Positions 1-6,677 of a DNA stretch of 11,496 bases are shown in pieces (the stretch's first letter is position 1; each line of letters begins with the position of its first letter). The notes below the pieces were generated by a model. The model made no database searches. It was not told the DNA's origin and saw nothing but the letters and a program-made list of their open reading frames with translations. The position numbers and the translations under genes were made by a program. Source of the DNA: Candidatus Glassiibacteriota bacterium (GTDB lineage: Bacteria; Gemmatimonadota; Glassbacteria; GWA2-58-10); assembly GCA_016934095.1 (NCBI GenBank), contig JAFGTO010000371.1, forward strand, positions 1-11,496. The letters run 5' to 3'.

Positions 1-1280
1 CCGCCGTAGAGGGCCATACCGTTGAGGGCGGCGCCCATGGCGTGTTCGCGCACGCCCCAGTGGAAGTTGCGCCCGCCCGGGCAATCCCGGCTGAAATCCC
101 CGGCACCGGCGATCAGGGTCCTGGTCGAGGGCGCCAGGTCGGCAGAGCCGCCGATCAGGTTGGGGAACACATCGGCGATCACCTGCTGGGCCTTGCCTGC
201 GCTGCTGCGGGTGGCAACCGGCTTGTCGCCGACTGCGGCCAGGAGCCGGTCGCAGAGGTCATCCGGCACCTGCGGGTGGTAGAACCTGTCCAGCAGCGCG
301 GCTTTGTCCGGGTGTTTGCTGCGGTAGGCTGCAAAGCCGGACTGCCAACGGTCATAGTCCCCGGCCAGCTCGGCGGCCCGCCCGGCGAACAGCCGGCTGA
401 CCTCCTCGGGCACGTAGAATTCCGGCTCTGCGGGCCAGCCCAGGTTTTTCTTGGTGAGCTTCAGCTCTTCGGCACCCATGGGGGCGCCGTGGATCTCGGC
501 CGTCCCTGCCATGTTGGGGCTGCCCTTGCCGATGGTGGTCCTGCACTTGATCAGCGAGGGTTTGTCGGTTACCGCACGGGCCTGCTCGATGGCCCGGGCC
601 ACGGCCTCGCGGTCCTCCCCGTCTACCTCCTGGGTATGCCAGCCGTAGGCCCGGAAACGCATCAGCACGTCCTCGGTATCGAAAGCCAGGGCCGTGTCGC
701 CCTCGATTGTGATGTGGTTGTCGTCGTAAAAGTAGATCAGCTCGCCCAGGCCCAGGTGCCCGGCCAGGGAGGCGGCCTCGGAGGCCACCCCCTCCATCAG
801 GTCTCCATCGGAGACGATGGCGTAGACCTTGTGGTCGAAAAGCGGGAAATCCGGGGTGTTGAAAGTCCCGGCCATGAAGCGCCTGGCGATGGCCATGCCG
901 ACACCGTTGCCGAAGCCCTGTCCCAGCGGGCCGGTGGTGGTCTCCACCCCGGGGGGATGGCCGTACTCGGGGTGTCCCGGGGTGCGGCTGTCGAGCTGGC
1001 GGAAAGACTTGAGGTCGTCCATGGTCAGCCCGTAGCCGTAGAGGTGCAGCAGGCTGTAAAGCAGGGTGGAGCCGTGGCCCGCCGAGAGCACGAAGCGGTC
1101 GCGGGCGATCCAGTCCGGGTGGCGGGGATCGTGCCTGAGGAAGCGGTTCCAGAGCACGAAAGCGGCATCGGCCATGCCCATCGGCATGCCGGGGTGGCCT
1201 GAATTGGCTTTCTGGACCGCCTCGGCGCAGAGAATTTTTATGGTATTGACAGCCAATTGTTCGAGTGCCTGCCGGTTCAT
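1..1280 (-). CDS. tkt: Transketolase, N-terminal 426 residues (3' end beyond the window)
   Basis: Thiamine-diphosphate enzyme of the non-oxidative pentose phosphate pathway that moves two-carbon ketol units between sugar phosphates in the cytoplasm. The minus-strand frame is open from an ATG at 1280 to the window edge. Visible family signatures are SGHPGMPMG (about residues 27-35), SAGHGSTLLYSLLHLYGY (66-83), GPLGQGFGNGVGMA (117-130), the diphosphate/metal site SDGDLMEG...YDDN (157-188, with Ser where many homologues have the first Gly of GDG), HGAPMG (264-269), and the catalytic-Glu segment GVREHAMG near the truncated end. The family is usually 620-680 residues, so roughly 200-250 residues lie outside. 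The start is fixed by homology and by AAGGAGAG about five bases upstream. A promoter-like sequence lies about 100 bp upstream, so it probably has its own transcript. Family assignment is firm. Confidence 0.97.
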   Translation of the reverse strand, partial: MNRQALEQLAVNTIKILCAEAVQKANSGHPGMPMGMADAAFVLWNRFLRHDPRHPDWIARDRFVLSAGHGSTLLYSLLHLYGYGLTMDDLKSFRQLDSRTPGHPEYGHPPGVETTTGPLGQGFGNGVGMAIARRFMAGTFNTPDFPLFDHKVYAIVSDGDLMEGVASEAASLAGHLGLGELIYFYDDNHITIEGDTALAFDTEDVLMRFRAYGWHTQEVDGEDREAVARAIEQARAVTDKPSLIKCRTTIGKGSPNMAGTAEIHGAPMGAEELKLTKKNLGWPAEPEFYVPEEVSRLFAGRAAELAGDYDRWQSGFAAYRSKHPDKAALLDRFYHPQVPDDLCDRLLAAVGDKPVATRSSAGKAQQVIADVFPNLIGGSADLAPSTRTLIAGAGDFSRDCPGGRNFHWGVREHAMGAALNGMALYG

Positions 1281-1375
1281 GGTCTCTCCTTCGCTGGAGA
1301 ATGGATTCTTTCCATTGCAGATGTCTTTAAAATAAGTAATTAGGGCCTTGGAAAGGCCGCGGACGGGAGTTGTAA

Positions 1376-1403
1376 TTTATCTTTGACCGGCACCGGTTGT
1401 CAA
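1376..1403 (-). promoter_or_regulatory. Sigma70-like promoter for transketolase
   Basis: On the minus strand, a perfect -35 TTGACA (1398-1403) is followed after 16 bases by GATAAA (1376-1381, 4 of 6 matches to TATAAT). The spacer holds the small palindrome ACCGGTGCCGGT, which could be an operator, although nothing else supports that. The predicted leader of about 90 nt contains two short hairpins: GGCCTT/AAGGCC at 1344-1358, and AATGGA/TCCATT just upstream of the ribosome binding site. The rest of the 1281-1530 gap shows no gene and no clear terminator for the upstream lipoprotein gene. Confidence 0.5.
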
Positions 1404-1530
1404 CAGCAAAGTGGTCGCTTCAGCGATATTTGCCGTGAATACGCGACGAGCAGGAGGCAGGCCTGCGTGGGTCAGCCGCTGGAGAGAGGGTGCAGCGCCG
1501 TCTGGCCGGAAGAGGGACGGGGCCGTTTTA

Positions 1531-2127
1531 TCAATGGCGGATCAGGCGGGCGATAAGGGAGGCGTTATCGGGCAGGAACCCCACCTTTTTTTCCGGCGGG
1601 GAGGCCAGGGTGAAAGAGAGGATCAGGGTGTCTCCGGCCAGGAAAGCGGTGCCCTCGAAGGACTGGTACTTCTGGTCGTCGGAGGGGTGTTCCCTGGTCA
1701 GCACCACGGCCAGCCGGCCTTCCGGCTCCAGGCGGAAGCTGCCGGAGACTCCGTGGATGCCGTAGGTCGTATGGGCCGGGTTGGCGGTATCCGCGGCTAC
1801 CCCGGAAGCAGTGGCCGAGAAAAGACCCGTGCGCTCGCCGGTGGTACCGACATGGAGGTATGTCTGATAAGAGGTCAGCCGGGCGTTGTACACTACGGGG
1901 CTGAAAGCCGGGATCAGGTACCTGGAGGCAGAGAGGCCGTCGGCGAACACGGCCAGGCTCTCCCACATCCCGGCGAGCTGGTCCGGGGATTCGACCGGCA
2001 GCGCCGAGGGAGAAACCGGGGCCAGCGGGCTTTTATCGTCGCTGCAGGCCACGGTCAGCAGGAGGGCCGTCAGCAGCCCGGCGGCAGGAATGCAGCAGCG
2101 GAATTTTCTGGTACAAGTCCCGGCCAT
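1531..2127 (-). CDS. Small putative lipoprotein of unknown function
   Basis: This gives 198 residues from the ATG at 2127. The N-terminus is MAGTCTRKFRCC followed by a hydrophobic run ending LLTALLLTVAC-SDD, which is a lipoprotein-type signal with Cys28 as the likely lipidated residue; Thr at -3 makes the lipobox imperfect. A Pro/Ser-rich linker follows (SPLAPVSPSALPVESP). The rest is a compact, apparently beta-rich domain with SGSFRLEPEGRLAVVL and GTAFLAGDTLILSFTL, which read like paired strands of a small barrel, as in lipocalin-like or META-like folds. No family is recognised. An in-frame TTG at 2157 would add ten residues, but the ATG preceded by GGTGG gives a better signal peptide. A terminator-like hairpin separates it from the isomerase gene upstream, so it is probably transcribed alone. 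Confidence 0.75.
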   Translation of the reverse strand: MAGTCTRKFRCCIPAAGLLTALLLTVACSDDKSPLAPVSPSALPVESPDQLAGMWESLAVFADGLSASRYLIPAFSPVVYNARLTSYQTYLHVGTTGERTGLFSATASGVAADTANPAHTTYGIHGVSGSFRLEPEGRLAVVLTREHPSDDQKYQSFEGTAFLAGDTLILSFTLASPPEKKVGFLPDNASLIARLIRH

Positions 2128-2216
2128 TTTCCACCAGGGAGCGGGTTCTGAGTGCAACGGGGTCTCGATATACTTATTTATTCGTCATTTACGCCAGGTT
2201 TATTTAGCTAAAAGAG

Positions 2217-2238
2217 GAAAAAGCACCAACGGCGCCCC
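2217..2238 (-). terminator. Probable intrinsic terminator after the isomerase gene
   Basis: Reading the minus strand, GGCGCC (2231-2236), loop GTT, and GGTGCT (2222-2227) form a six-pair stem including two G-U pairs, followed directly by a run of five T (2218-2222, the last stem base overlapping). It starts about 24 bases past the isomerase stop codon. It fits Rho-independent termination, and the stem is only moderately stable. Confidence 0.45.
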
Positions 2239-2259
2239 TGATTTATCCCCCGGGCAGGG

Positions 2260-3264
2260 TCATTTGAACCGCTCGACAAACTGCATGAATTTCCGGGCCG
2301 CCCGGTCCAGGTTTTCCACCGAGCCGCCGCCTTCCAGCACCGCGCACATCTCGTAGGCGATATAACCCTGGTAGCCGATCTCCCTCAGGGCGCTGATGAA
2401 CGCTTCGTAGTCGATGACGCCCTCTCCCATCGGTACCGCCCGCAGCAGGTCTTCCCCGCGGAGATAGTTGGTGAAGTCGGGCCGGTATATGAAGCGGGGC
2501 AGACGGATGTATTCGGCGGCGGTGGTATGCACGAGATACGGTTTCATCTTGAGGACCGACTGCCTGATCTCTTCGGGGCTCAGTCCCTCGAGGGCAGGGG
2601 CCCAGGCATCCCAGGCGGCCTTGACATTGGGCAGGCCTACCTCGTTGAGCAGCCAGAACATGGCATCGTGGTGCAGGCCGATATCGTGGTGGTTCTGTAC
2701 GGCCAGGGTCACTCCATACTTGGCGGCCCTGCTGCCGGCCATTTTCAGGCCTTCGACCACGGTGGAGTATTGCTTGTCGAAAGGGATCCCCTCCCTTTCG
2801 TAGCCGGTGAAAATACGGACCATATCGGTTCCCAGGTCCGCGGCCAGGCGCGCCAGCTCGCCGACATAGGCGGCCTGGATCTCGGCATGGGGTATGCCGG
2901 GTTTGTCGATCCCGGCGGTGAAGTCGGTGTAGCCGGCCAGGCAGACCAGCTCGAGGCCCAGCTCCCGGAGACGGGCCTTGAGCTTTTTCCGGGCCGCGGC
3001 GTCATAGTCCAGGACTGAGACGTGCGGCCGCTTGGCTACCAGCATCACTCCATCGAAACCCAGCTCTTTGGCCTTGAGCAGGAATTCATCCACCGTGAGC
3101 GCGGCCTGGCCGCGCCAGAAACCGGCGTAGCTCACCGAATGCAGGCAGGTTTTCACCTTGAAGTCGGCGGGGTTGCCGGTGGGCGTTCCCCGGGCGAAAA
3201 CGGACCCGGGGCCCGGGAGCAGAAAAAGGCAAATCGACAGCAGAAAGAGGATCCTTTGGAACAC
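2260..3264 (-). CDS. Secreted sugar phosphate isomerase/epimerase-like TIM-barrel protein
   Basis: A 334-residue protein of the xylose-isomerase-like / AP-endonuclease-2 TIM-barrel superfamily. The start is GTG at 3264, supported by GGGAGG six bases upstream. A Sec signal peptide (residues 1-24, hydrophobic LFLLSICLFLLP, then VFA-R) indicates export. Barrel landmarks are KAKELGFDGVMLVAKRP (64-80), LRELGLELVCLAGYTDF (99-115), AADLGTDMVRIFTGYE (141-156), YGVTLAVQNHHD (183-194), VKAAWDAW (214-221), YLVHTTA (243-249), GEGVIDYEAFISALREIGYQGYIAYEM (280-306). Likely metal ligands are Gln190, Asp219, His246 and Glu305; Gln190 stands where most relatives have Glu (ENH). It lies 48 bp downstream of the GH172 gene, so a role in handling sugars released outside the cytoplasm is plausible. 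The substrate is unknown, and similarly exported members are common in polysaccharide degraders. Confidence 0.88.
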   Translation of the reverse strand: MFQRILFLLSICLFLLPGPGSVFARGTPTGNPADFKVKTCLHSVSYAGFWRGQAALTVDEFLLKAKELGFDGVMLVAKRPHVSVLDYDAAARKKLKARLRELGLELVCLAGYTDFTAGIDKPGIPHAEIQAAYVGELARLAADLGTDMVRIFTGYEREGIPFDKQYSTVVEGLKMAGSRAAKYGVTLAVQNHHDIGLHHDAMFWLLNEVGLPNVKAAWDAWAPALEGLSPEEIRQSVLKMKPYLVHTTAAEYIRLPRFIYRPDFTNYLRGEDLLRAVPMGEGVIDYEAFISALREIGYQGYIAYEMCAVLEGGGSVENLDRAARKFMQFVERFK

Positions 3265-3312
3265 CTTGACCTCCCGCGAAAAAACCGTTCTCCCCTTGCA
3301 GCCTCAGGCCGG

Positions 3313-4467
3313 TCAGCGGACTTCGAGGTAGTCCCTGTCGGGCAGCTCCGGGAACCTGGCGTGAGGTTCTTTCTGGTACCAGTAGGCCACCGAGGAAATA
3401 TCGTCCTGCAGCGGTAGGTACCTGCCATCGTTACGCCAGCCCAGGGCCTGGATGGTAACTCTCAGGTCTTTTTCGAAGCGGACCGGGTCAGTGATATGCC
3501 AGCGGTAGAGGCCGAAGCGCTGCTGAGAGTTATAAACCCCGTCCGGCCGGATCACCTGGGGCAGGCCGGTATAGGGAGTGGAGAACTCCTGGTACTGGCG
3601 GATCTCATGGTTCTCGAAATTATAGGAGCCGCAGAAATAGTCTTCCGTGCCGGTGCCGCAGATAGTTGGGAACTTTTTGTCTCCGTCCATGAAAAACTTG
3701 ATCTCTCCCTCGCCCCACCAGCCGGTGTTGTTAACCCCCCAGCACATGTAAGTGCCCACGTAGTGGCCCCAACCCCTGATACCATCGACTATGGTGTAAT
3801 CCGTCTTGTAAGGCAGGGGATTGGACCGCCTGAACTGGGCGTGGAAATAGGCGGCGTCCTCCGGCACGGGGGCCAGGGCGTAATCGACCTGGTAATAGAC
3901 CCGGATGTCCCTGTCGGCGAGGTTTTCCATGGTTACCTTGCAGGATTTCCTGAAGGGCATCACCCAGTAGCAGTTGAAAGCGCTTCCCGGGTTGACAGTA
4001 ACCGGCAGGGAGTTGACCTGGGCGTACTTGCCCCAGCCGCAGGCGAAGAAGTCGCCCACCGGGCACTCGACCGAGGGCTCGGTTTCGCCGTCCCAGTAGA
4101 TCCGCAGGATGGTATGGCGCCAGTGGCCGGTCACGGTCATCCAGATGTGCTGGATCGCCCCGGGGCCCTGGATTTCAGCCAGGGTGAGAGTCGAGCAGGA
4201 GTCGATGTCCACGCTGGGCGATACTTTCCAGCCCTGGCCCAGTCCGCGGGCCGCCCTCTCGTTGGTACCCTCGGTAGCCATGCCGCCCTTGCCTTTCTCG
4301 CCGGTGAAATTCTCCGGGCTGATCGAGCGGGTTTTGGCGTTGGAGAGCAGGAAGAGGTTCTGCATGTCCGTGCTCAACCCGTCGAAAGCGGACTTCTGGG
4401 CCTGGAGTCCTGCCGCGATGAAGATCGGGCTCAGGGACAGCAAGAGCGTGAGAACTGAGAGTTTCAT
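3313..4467 (-). CDS. GH172 (DUF2961) family glycoside hydrolase, secreted
   Basis: A 384-residue protein starting at ATG 4467, with GGGAGGA eight bases upstream. The N-terminal signal peptide is MKLSVLTLLLSLSPIFIAAGLQA, with cleavage near residue 23. The body matches DUF2961/GH172, a beta-jelly-roll family whose characterised members are alpha-D-fructofuranosidase/difructose-dianhydride synthases and exo-D-arabinofuranosidases. Visible hallmarks are GPGAIQHIWMT (101-111), RIYWDGETEPSVECPVGDFF (122-141), and the core WWGEGEIKFFMDGD (250-263) followed by GTGTEDYF (271-278); the conserved Glu residues 253/255 and 275 include the family's catalytic pair. DLRVTIQALGW (334-344) lies in the second jelly roll. 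Length is normal. It sits 53 bp downstream of thrS and 48 bp upstream of the isomerase gene, so the three could be one transcript. Family is confident and exact sugar specificity unknown. Confidence 0.93.
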   Translation of the reverse strand: MKLSVLTLLLSLSPIFIAAGLQAQKSAFDGLSTDMQNLFLLSNAKTRSISPENFTGEKGKGGMATEGTNERAARGLGQGWKVSPSVDIDSCSTLTLAEIQGPGAIQHIWMTVTGHWRHTILRIYWDGETEPSVECPVGDFFACGWGKYAQVNSLPVTVNPGSAFNCYWVMPFRKSCKVTMENLADRDIRVYYQVDYALAPVPEDAAYFHAQFRRSNPLPYKTDYTIVDGIRGWGHYVGTYMCWGVNNTGWWGEGEIKFFMDGDKKFPTICGTGTEDYFCGSYNFENHEIRQYQEFSTPYTGLPQVIRPDGVYNSQQRFGLYRWHITDPVRFEKDLRVTIQALGWRNDGRYLPLQDDISSVAYWYQKEPHARFPELPDRDYLEVR

Positions 4468-4520
4468 TACCGGTCCTCCCTACGGTGAAGGATTGATAAG
4501 GAATGACGGTTACTCTGGCT

Positions 4521-6398
4521 TCAGCCTACGAAGATCGGGCGCACGCTCAGGTGGCTCGGCACGTTGAGCGGCCTGAAAGGCATGCCGGTGGTCCGGCTGC
4601 GGATAGTCTCGGCCAGCTCGGCGGCTTTCATGGTCTGCTGGTGGCCGTCCCTGGTGCGCACGCTGAGGGAGCCTTCGCCCTGCTCGCGCTCGCCGACCAC
4701 GGCTACGAAAGGCACCCATTCGCGCTCGGCCTCGCGTATCTTGCGGCCTACAGTCATGTCGCGGTCGTCGAGGTCCACGCGCCAGCCCACGGAGCGCATC
4801 AGCTGCTCGCAGTACTCGTTGAAATGCTCGGAGACCGGTACCAGGCGCACCTGGGCGGGCGCCAGCCAGAGGGGCAGCTCGGCTTTCGAGCCTTTTTTCA
4901 TCTTGATGGCCTGGTTCTCGAGGATGGCATAGAGCACCCGGTCGATCGAGCCGCTGATCGAGGTATGCAGCAGAAGCGGGTGTTTCTTCCCGCCGTCCTC
5001 GTCGATGTAGCTGATATCGAAGCGCTCGCAGTTCTCCACGTCGATCTGGATGGTAGACAGGCAGCTCGCCTTGTCCAGTGCATCCACGAAGTTGAATTCC
5101 AGCTTGGCGACAAAGTAGAAGAAGCGCTCGTTCCACAGCTCGATCAACTGGGGCTGGCCGCAGACTTCGACCAACTTTTCGGCGAACCCGGGGTTCTGGT
5201 CGCGGAAGTCCCGCACGTAGCGCACCGCCACCTCGTAATCCAGCTCGAAAGCCTGCATGCACTTGCGGCAGAGCTCGATCTGGGAGGCGAACTCCTGCTT
5301 GGCCTGCTCCATGTCGCGCGCCAGGGTGTGCATGTCCGGCATGGTAAAGGTGCGCAGGCGCTTGAGCCCAGCCAGTTCGCCGGTCTGTTCGCGGCGGAAG
5401 CTGTAGTGGGTCAGCTCGTACAGGCGGCAAGGCAGGTTGCGGTAGCTGAGCTGCATGTCGTGCTGGATCATGTACTGGCCGAAACAGGCGGCGAAACGCA
5501 GGAAATGCTCCTTGTCGTCCGAGAGCAGCACGTACTGGCGGGCCGGGAAGCGCTGCAGGTAGCGACTGAGCTTGGGGTGCTGGTAATCGTACATGATCGG
5601 GGTCTCCACCCGCATGCCGCCGTATTCGGTGGTCAGTCCGCCGACCAACTCCTCCAGCAGTTGTTTGATCAACTGTCCCTTGGGGTACCAGCGGAAATTG
5701 CCCGGGTCGGATGCCGGCTCATAGTCCACCAGCTCGAGCCGGCGCATCAGCTCGATGTGCGGCGGAGGCTGGTCGCTGGTGCGGTCCTTGGCCGATTCAT
5801 AGGCATAGAGCTTTTTCAGGTTCTTGCGCCTGGAGAAATTGTACTTTTCGGCAGGCACCGGCTCCGGGCTGCCAGGCTCGGCGATAAGCCACTCGCCCTT
5901 GAGGACGGCCTCGGCTTTCACCGCCTGGCTCTCGCCCTCCGGAATCGCCGGTTTCTCCTCTTTCGAGGGAGTAATCGTCTGGGCCAGCTCGCTCAGCGGA
6001 TGGCCCTTGCACTTGAGATCGAAAGCCTTGTACCAGCCGAAAGGCGAGCGTTTTATCTCGAGGTCTTTCTCGGCGCTCAGCAGCTCGCAGATACGCTCCA
6101 GCACGCGGGTGGCCACCCGGGGGCTGCTCAGGTTGCTGGAGAGGTGGGCGTAGGGATAGACCATCACCGTGCCGGTGTTGATACGCCGGGCGTGGTCTGC
6201 GGCGACCTTGCTCACCTGGCCGGCCACCGACTCCACGCCTTTTTCATCTCCCTTTTCCGAGGCGCAGAAGACCACCAGGGCATCCCCGGTCGAGCCTTCA
6301 GCCAGCTCCGGTGCCAGCTCCTGGCCCTTGCCCACCGCACCGGTACGCTCGGTAACTTTGTAGCTGAAATCATCTGCATGGATCATCAGGATTCGCAT
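4521..6398 (-). CDS. thrS: Threonyl-tRNA synthetase, archaeal type with archaeal editing domain
   Basis: Charges tRNA-Thr with threonine; 625 residues from ATG 6398 (weak GAGAGA upstream). Residues 1-143 are the archaea-specific, D-Tyr-tRNA-deacylase-like editing domain that removes mischarged serine: MRILMIHADDF, YPYAHLSS (His85), SPFGWYKAF (Lys124), CKGHPLSELAQTI (Glu137). Bacterial ThrRS instead carries the TGS plus N2 editing domains, which are absent. The linker and class II core follow archaeal sequences: PPHIELMRRLELVDYEP, SDPGNFRWYPKG, motif 2 HYSFRREQTGELAGLKRLR, PDMHTL, motif 3 HTSISGSIDRVLYAI. The three zinc ligands appear to be Cys305, His357 and His478. The anticodon-binding domain begins near LPLWLAPAQVRLVPV (508) with RKIREAEREWVPFVAVVG. 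It looks intact and functional. A leader hairpin (ACGCCG/CGGCGT, 6433-6454) precedes it, with no recognisable T-box. Interdomain transfer is the likely origin. Confidence 0.96.
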   Translation of the reverse strand: MRILMIHADDFSYKVTERTGAVGKGQELAPELAEGSTGDALVVFCASEKGDEKGVESVAGQVSKVAADHARRINTGTVMVYPYAHLSSNLSSPRVATRVLERICELLSAEKDLEIKRSPFGWYKAFDLKCKGHPLSELAQTITPSKEEKPAIPEGESQAVKAEAVLKGEWLIAEPGSPEPVPAEKYNFSRRKNLKKLYAYESAKDRTSDQPPPHIELMRRLELVDYEPASDPGNFRWYPKGQLIKQLLEELVGGLTTEYGGMRVETPIMYDYQHPKLSRYLQRFPARQYVLLSDDKEHFLRFAACFGQYMIQHDMQLSYRNLPCRLYELTHYSFRREQTGELAGLKRLRTFTMPDMHTLARDMEQAKQEFASQIELCRKCMQAFELDYEVAVRYVRDFRDQNPGFAEKLVEVCGQPQLIELWNERFFYFVAKLEFNFVDALDKASCLSTIQIDVENCERFDISYIDEDGGKKHPLLLHTSISGSIDRVLYAILENQAIKMKKGSKAELPLWLAPAQVRLVPVSEHFNEYCEQLMRSVGWRVDLDDRDMTVGRKIREAEREWVPFVAVVGEREQGEGSLSVRTRDGHQQTMKAAELAETIRSRTTGMPFRPLNVPSHLSVRPIFVG

Positions 6399-6510
6399 AA
6401 AAATCTCTCGAATTTTCTAAAGGTTATTGCCTGACGCCGGTTTCCGTTACGGCGTGCGGCAGTATTAAGGACTGCAAAGTAAAGGATTTCCTTGAACTAA
6501 CTGCACTTGA

Positions 6511-6647
6511 CCCGGATAATTCATAAGGACTTTGCCTTGTTCATGTTATAACTCCGGTGGGCGCGGGCTGGCAGCCTTTTTGCCTTCCTCCCGCCAGCCG
6601 GTTTGTCCGAATACCAGTGCCAAAGCAAAAAGGCTGCCAGCCCGCGC
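6511..6647. repeat. Palindromic dispersed repeat, copy 1 (ERIC/MITE-like, right end missing)
   Basis: The left end begins CCCGGATAATTCATAA. The core is a perfect 23-bp inverted repeat: left arm 6561-6583 containing GGGCTGGCAGCCTTTTTGC, right arm 6625-6647, separated by a 41-nt loop. Each arm also contains a small self-hairpin (GGCT-GGC-AGCC) followed by five T, so each arm looks like a weak intrinsic terminator read toward the loop; the element could therefore terminate transcripts from both sides. It begins 30 bases past the stop codon of the TM1410 gene. Positions 6511-6583 match, with 66 of 73 bases identical, the reverse complement of 11335-11407. No right terminal repeat is found between 6648 and the gene. 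The weak reading frames through it are not genes. Confidence 0.85.
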
Positions 6648-6677
6648 CTTGGCCTCTTAAAACGATGTGGCTGCTTA

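Noticed and set aside
42..1202. A 386-codon plus-strand open frame at the left edge
   Set aside because: It lies opposite the unmistakable transketolase frame and has no family signature.
4503..6434. A 643-codon plus-strand open frame opposite thrS
   Set aside because: It is the antisense shadow of a well-conserved gene in GC-rich DNA; its translation is a low-complexity Leu/Ala/His-rich string with no domain.
6433..6454. Leader hairpin before thrS as a tRNA-mimic operator or T-box
   Set aside because: The six-pair stem has no Thr anticodon presented in the loop, no T-box sequence and no T-run, so there is nothing beyond a hairpin.
6492..6520. Promoter-like TTGAAC-17-GATAAT on the plus strand, with the -10 formed by the end of repeat copy 1
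   Set aside because: The -35 half lies outside the element and is not present at the equivalent end of copy 2; it would only transcribe into the repeat, antisense to the TM1410 gene. Probably chance.
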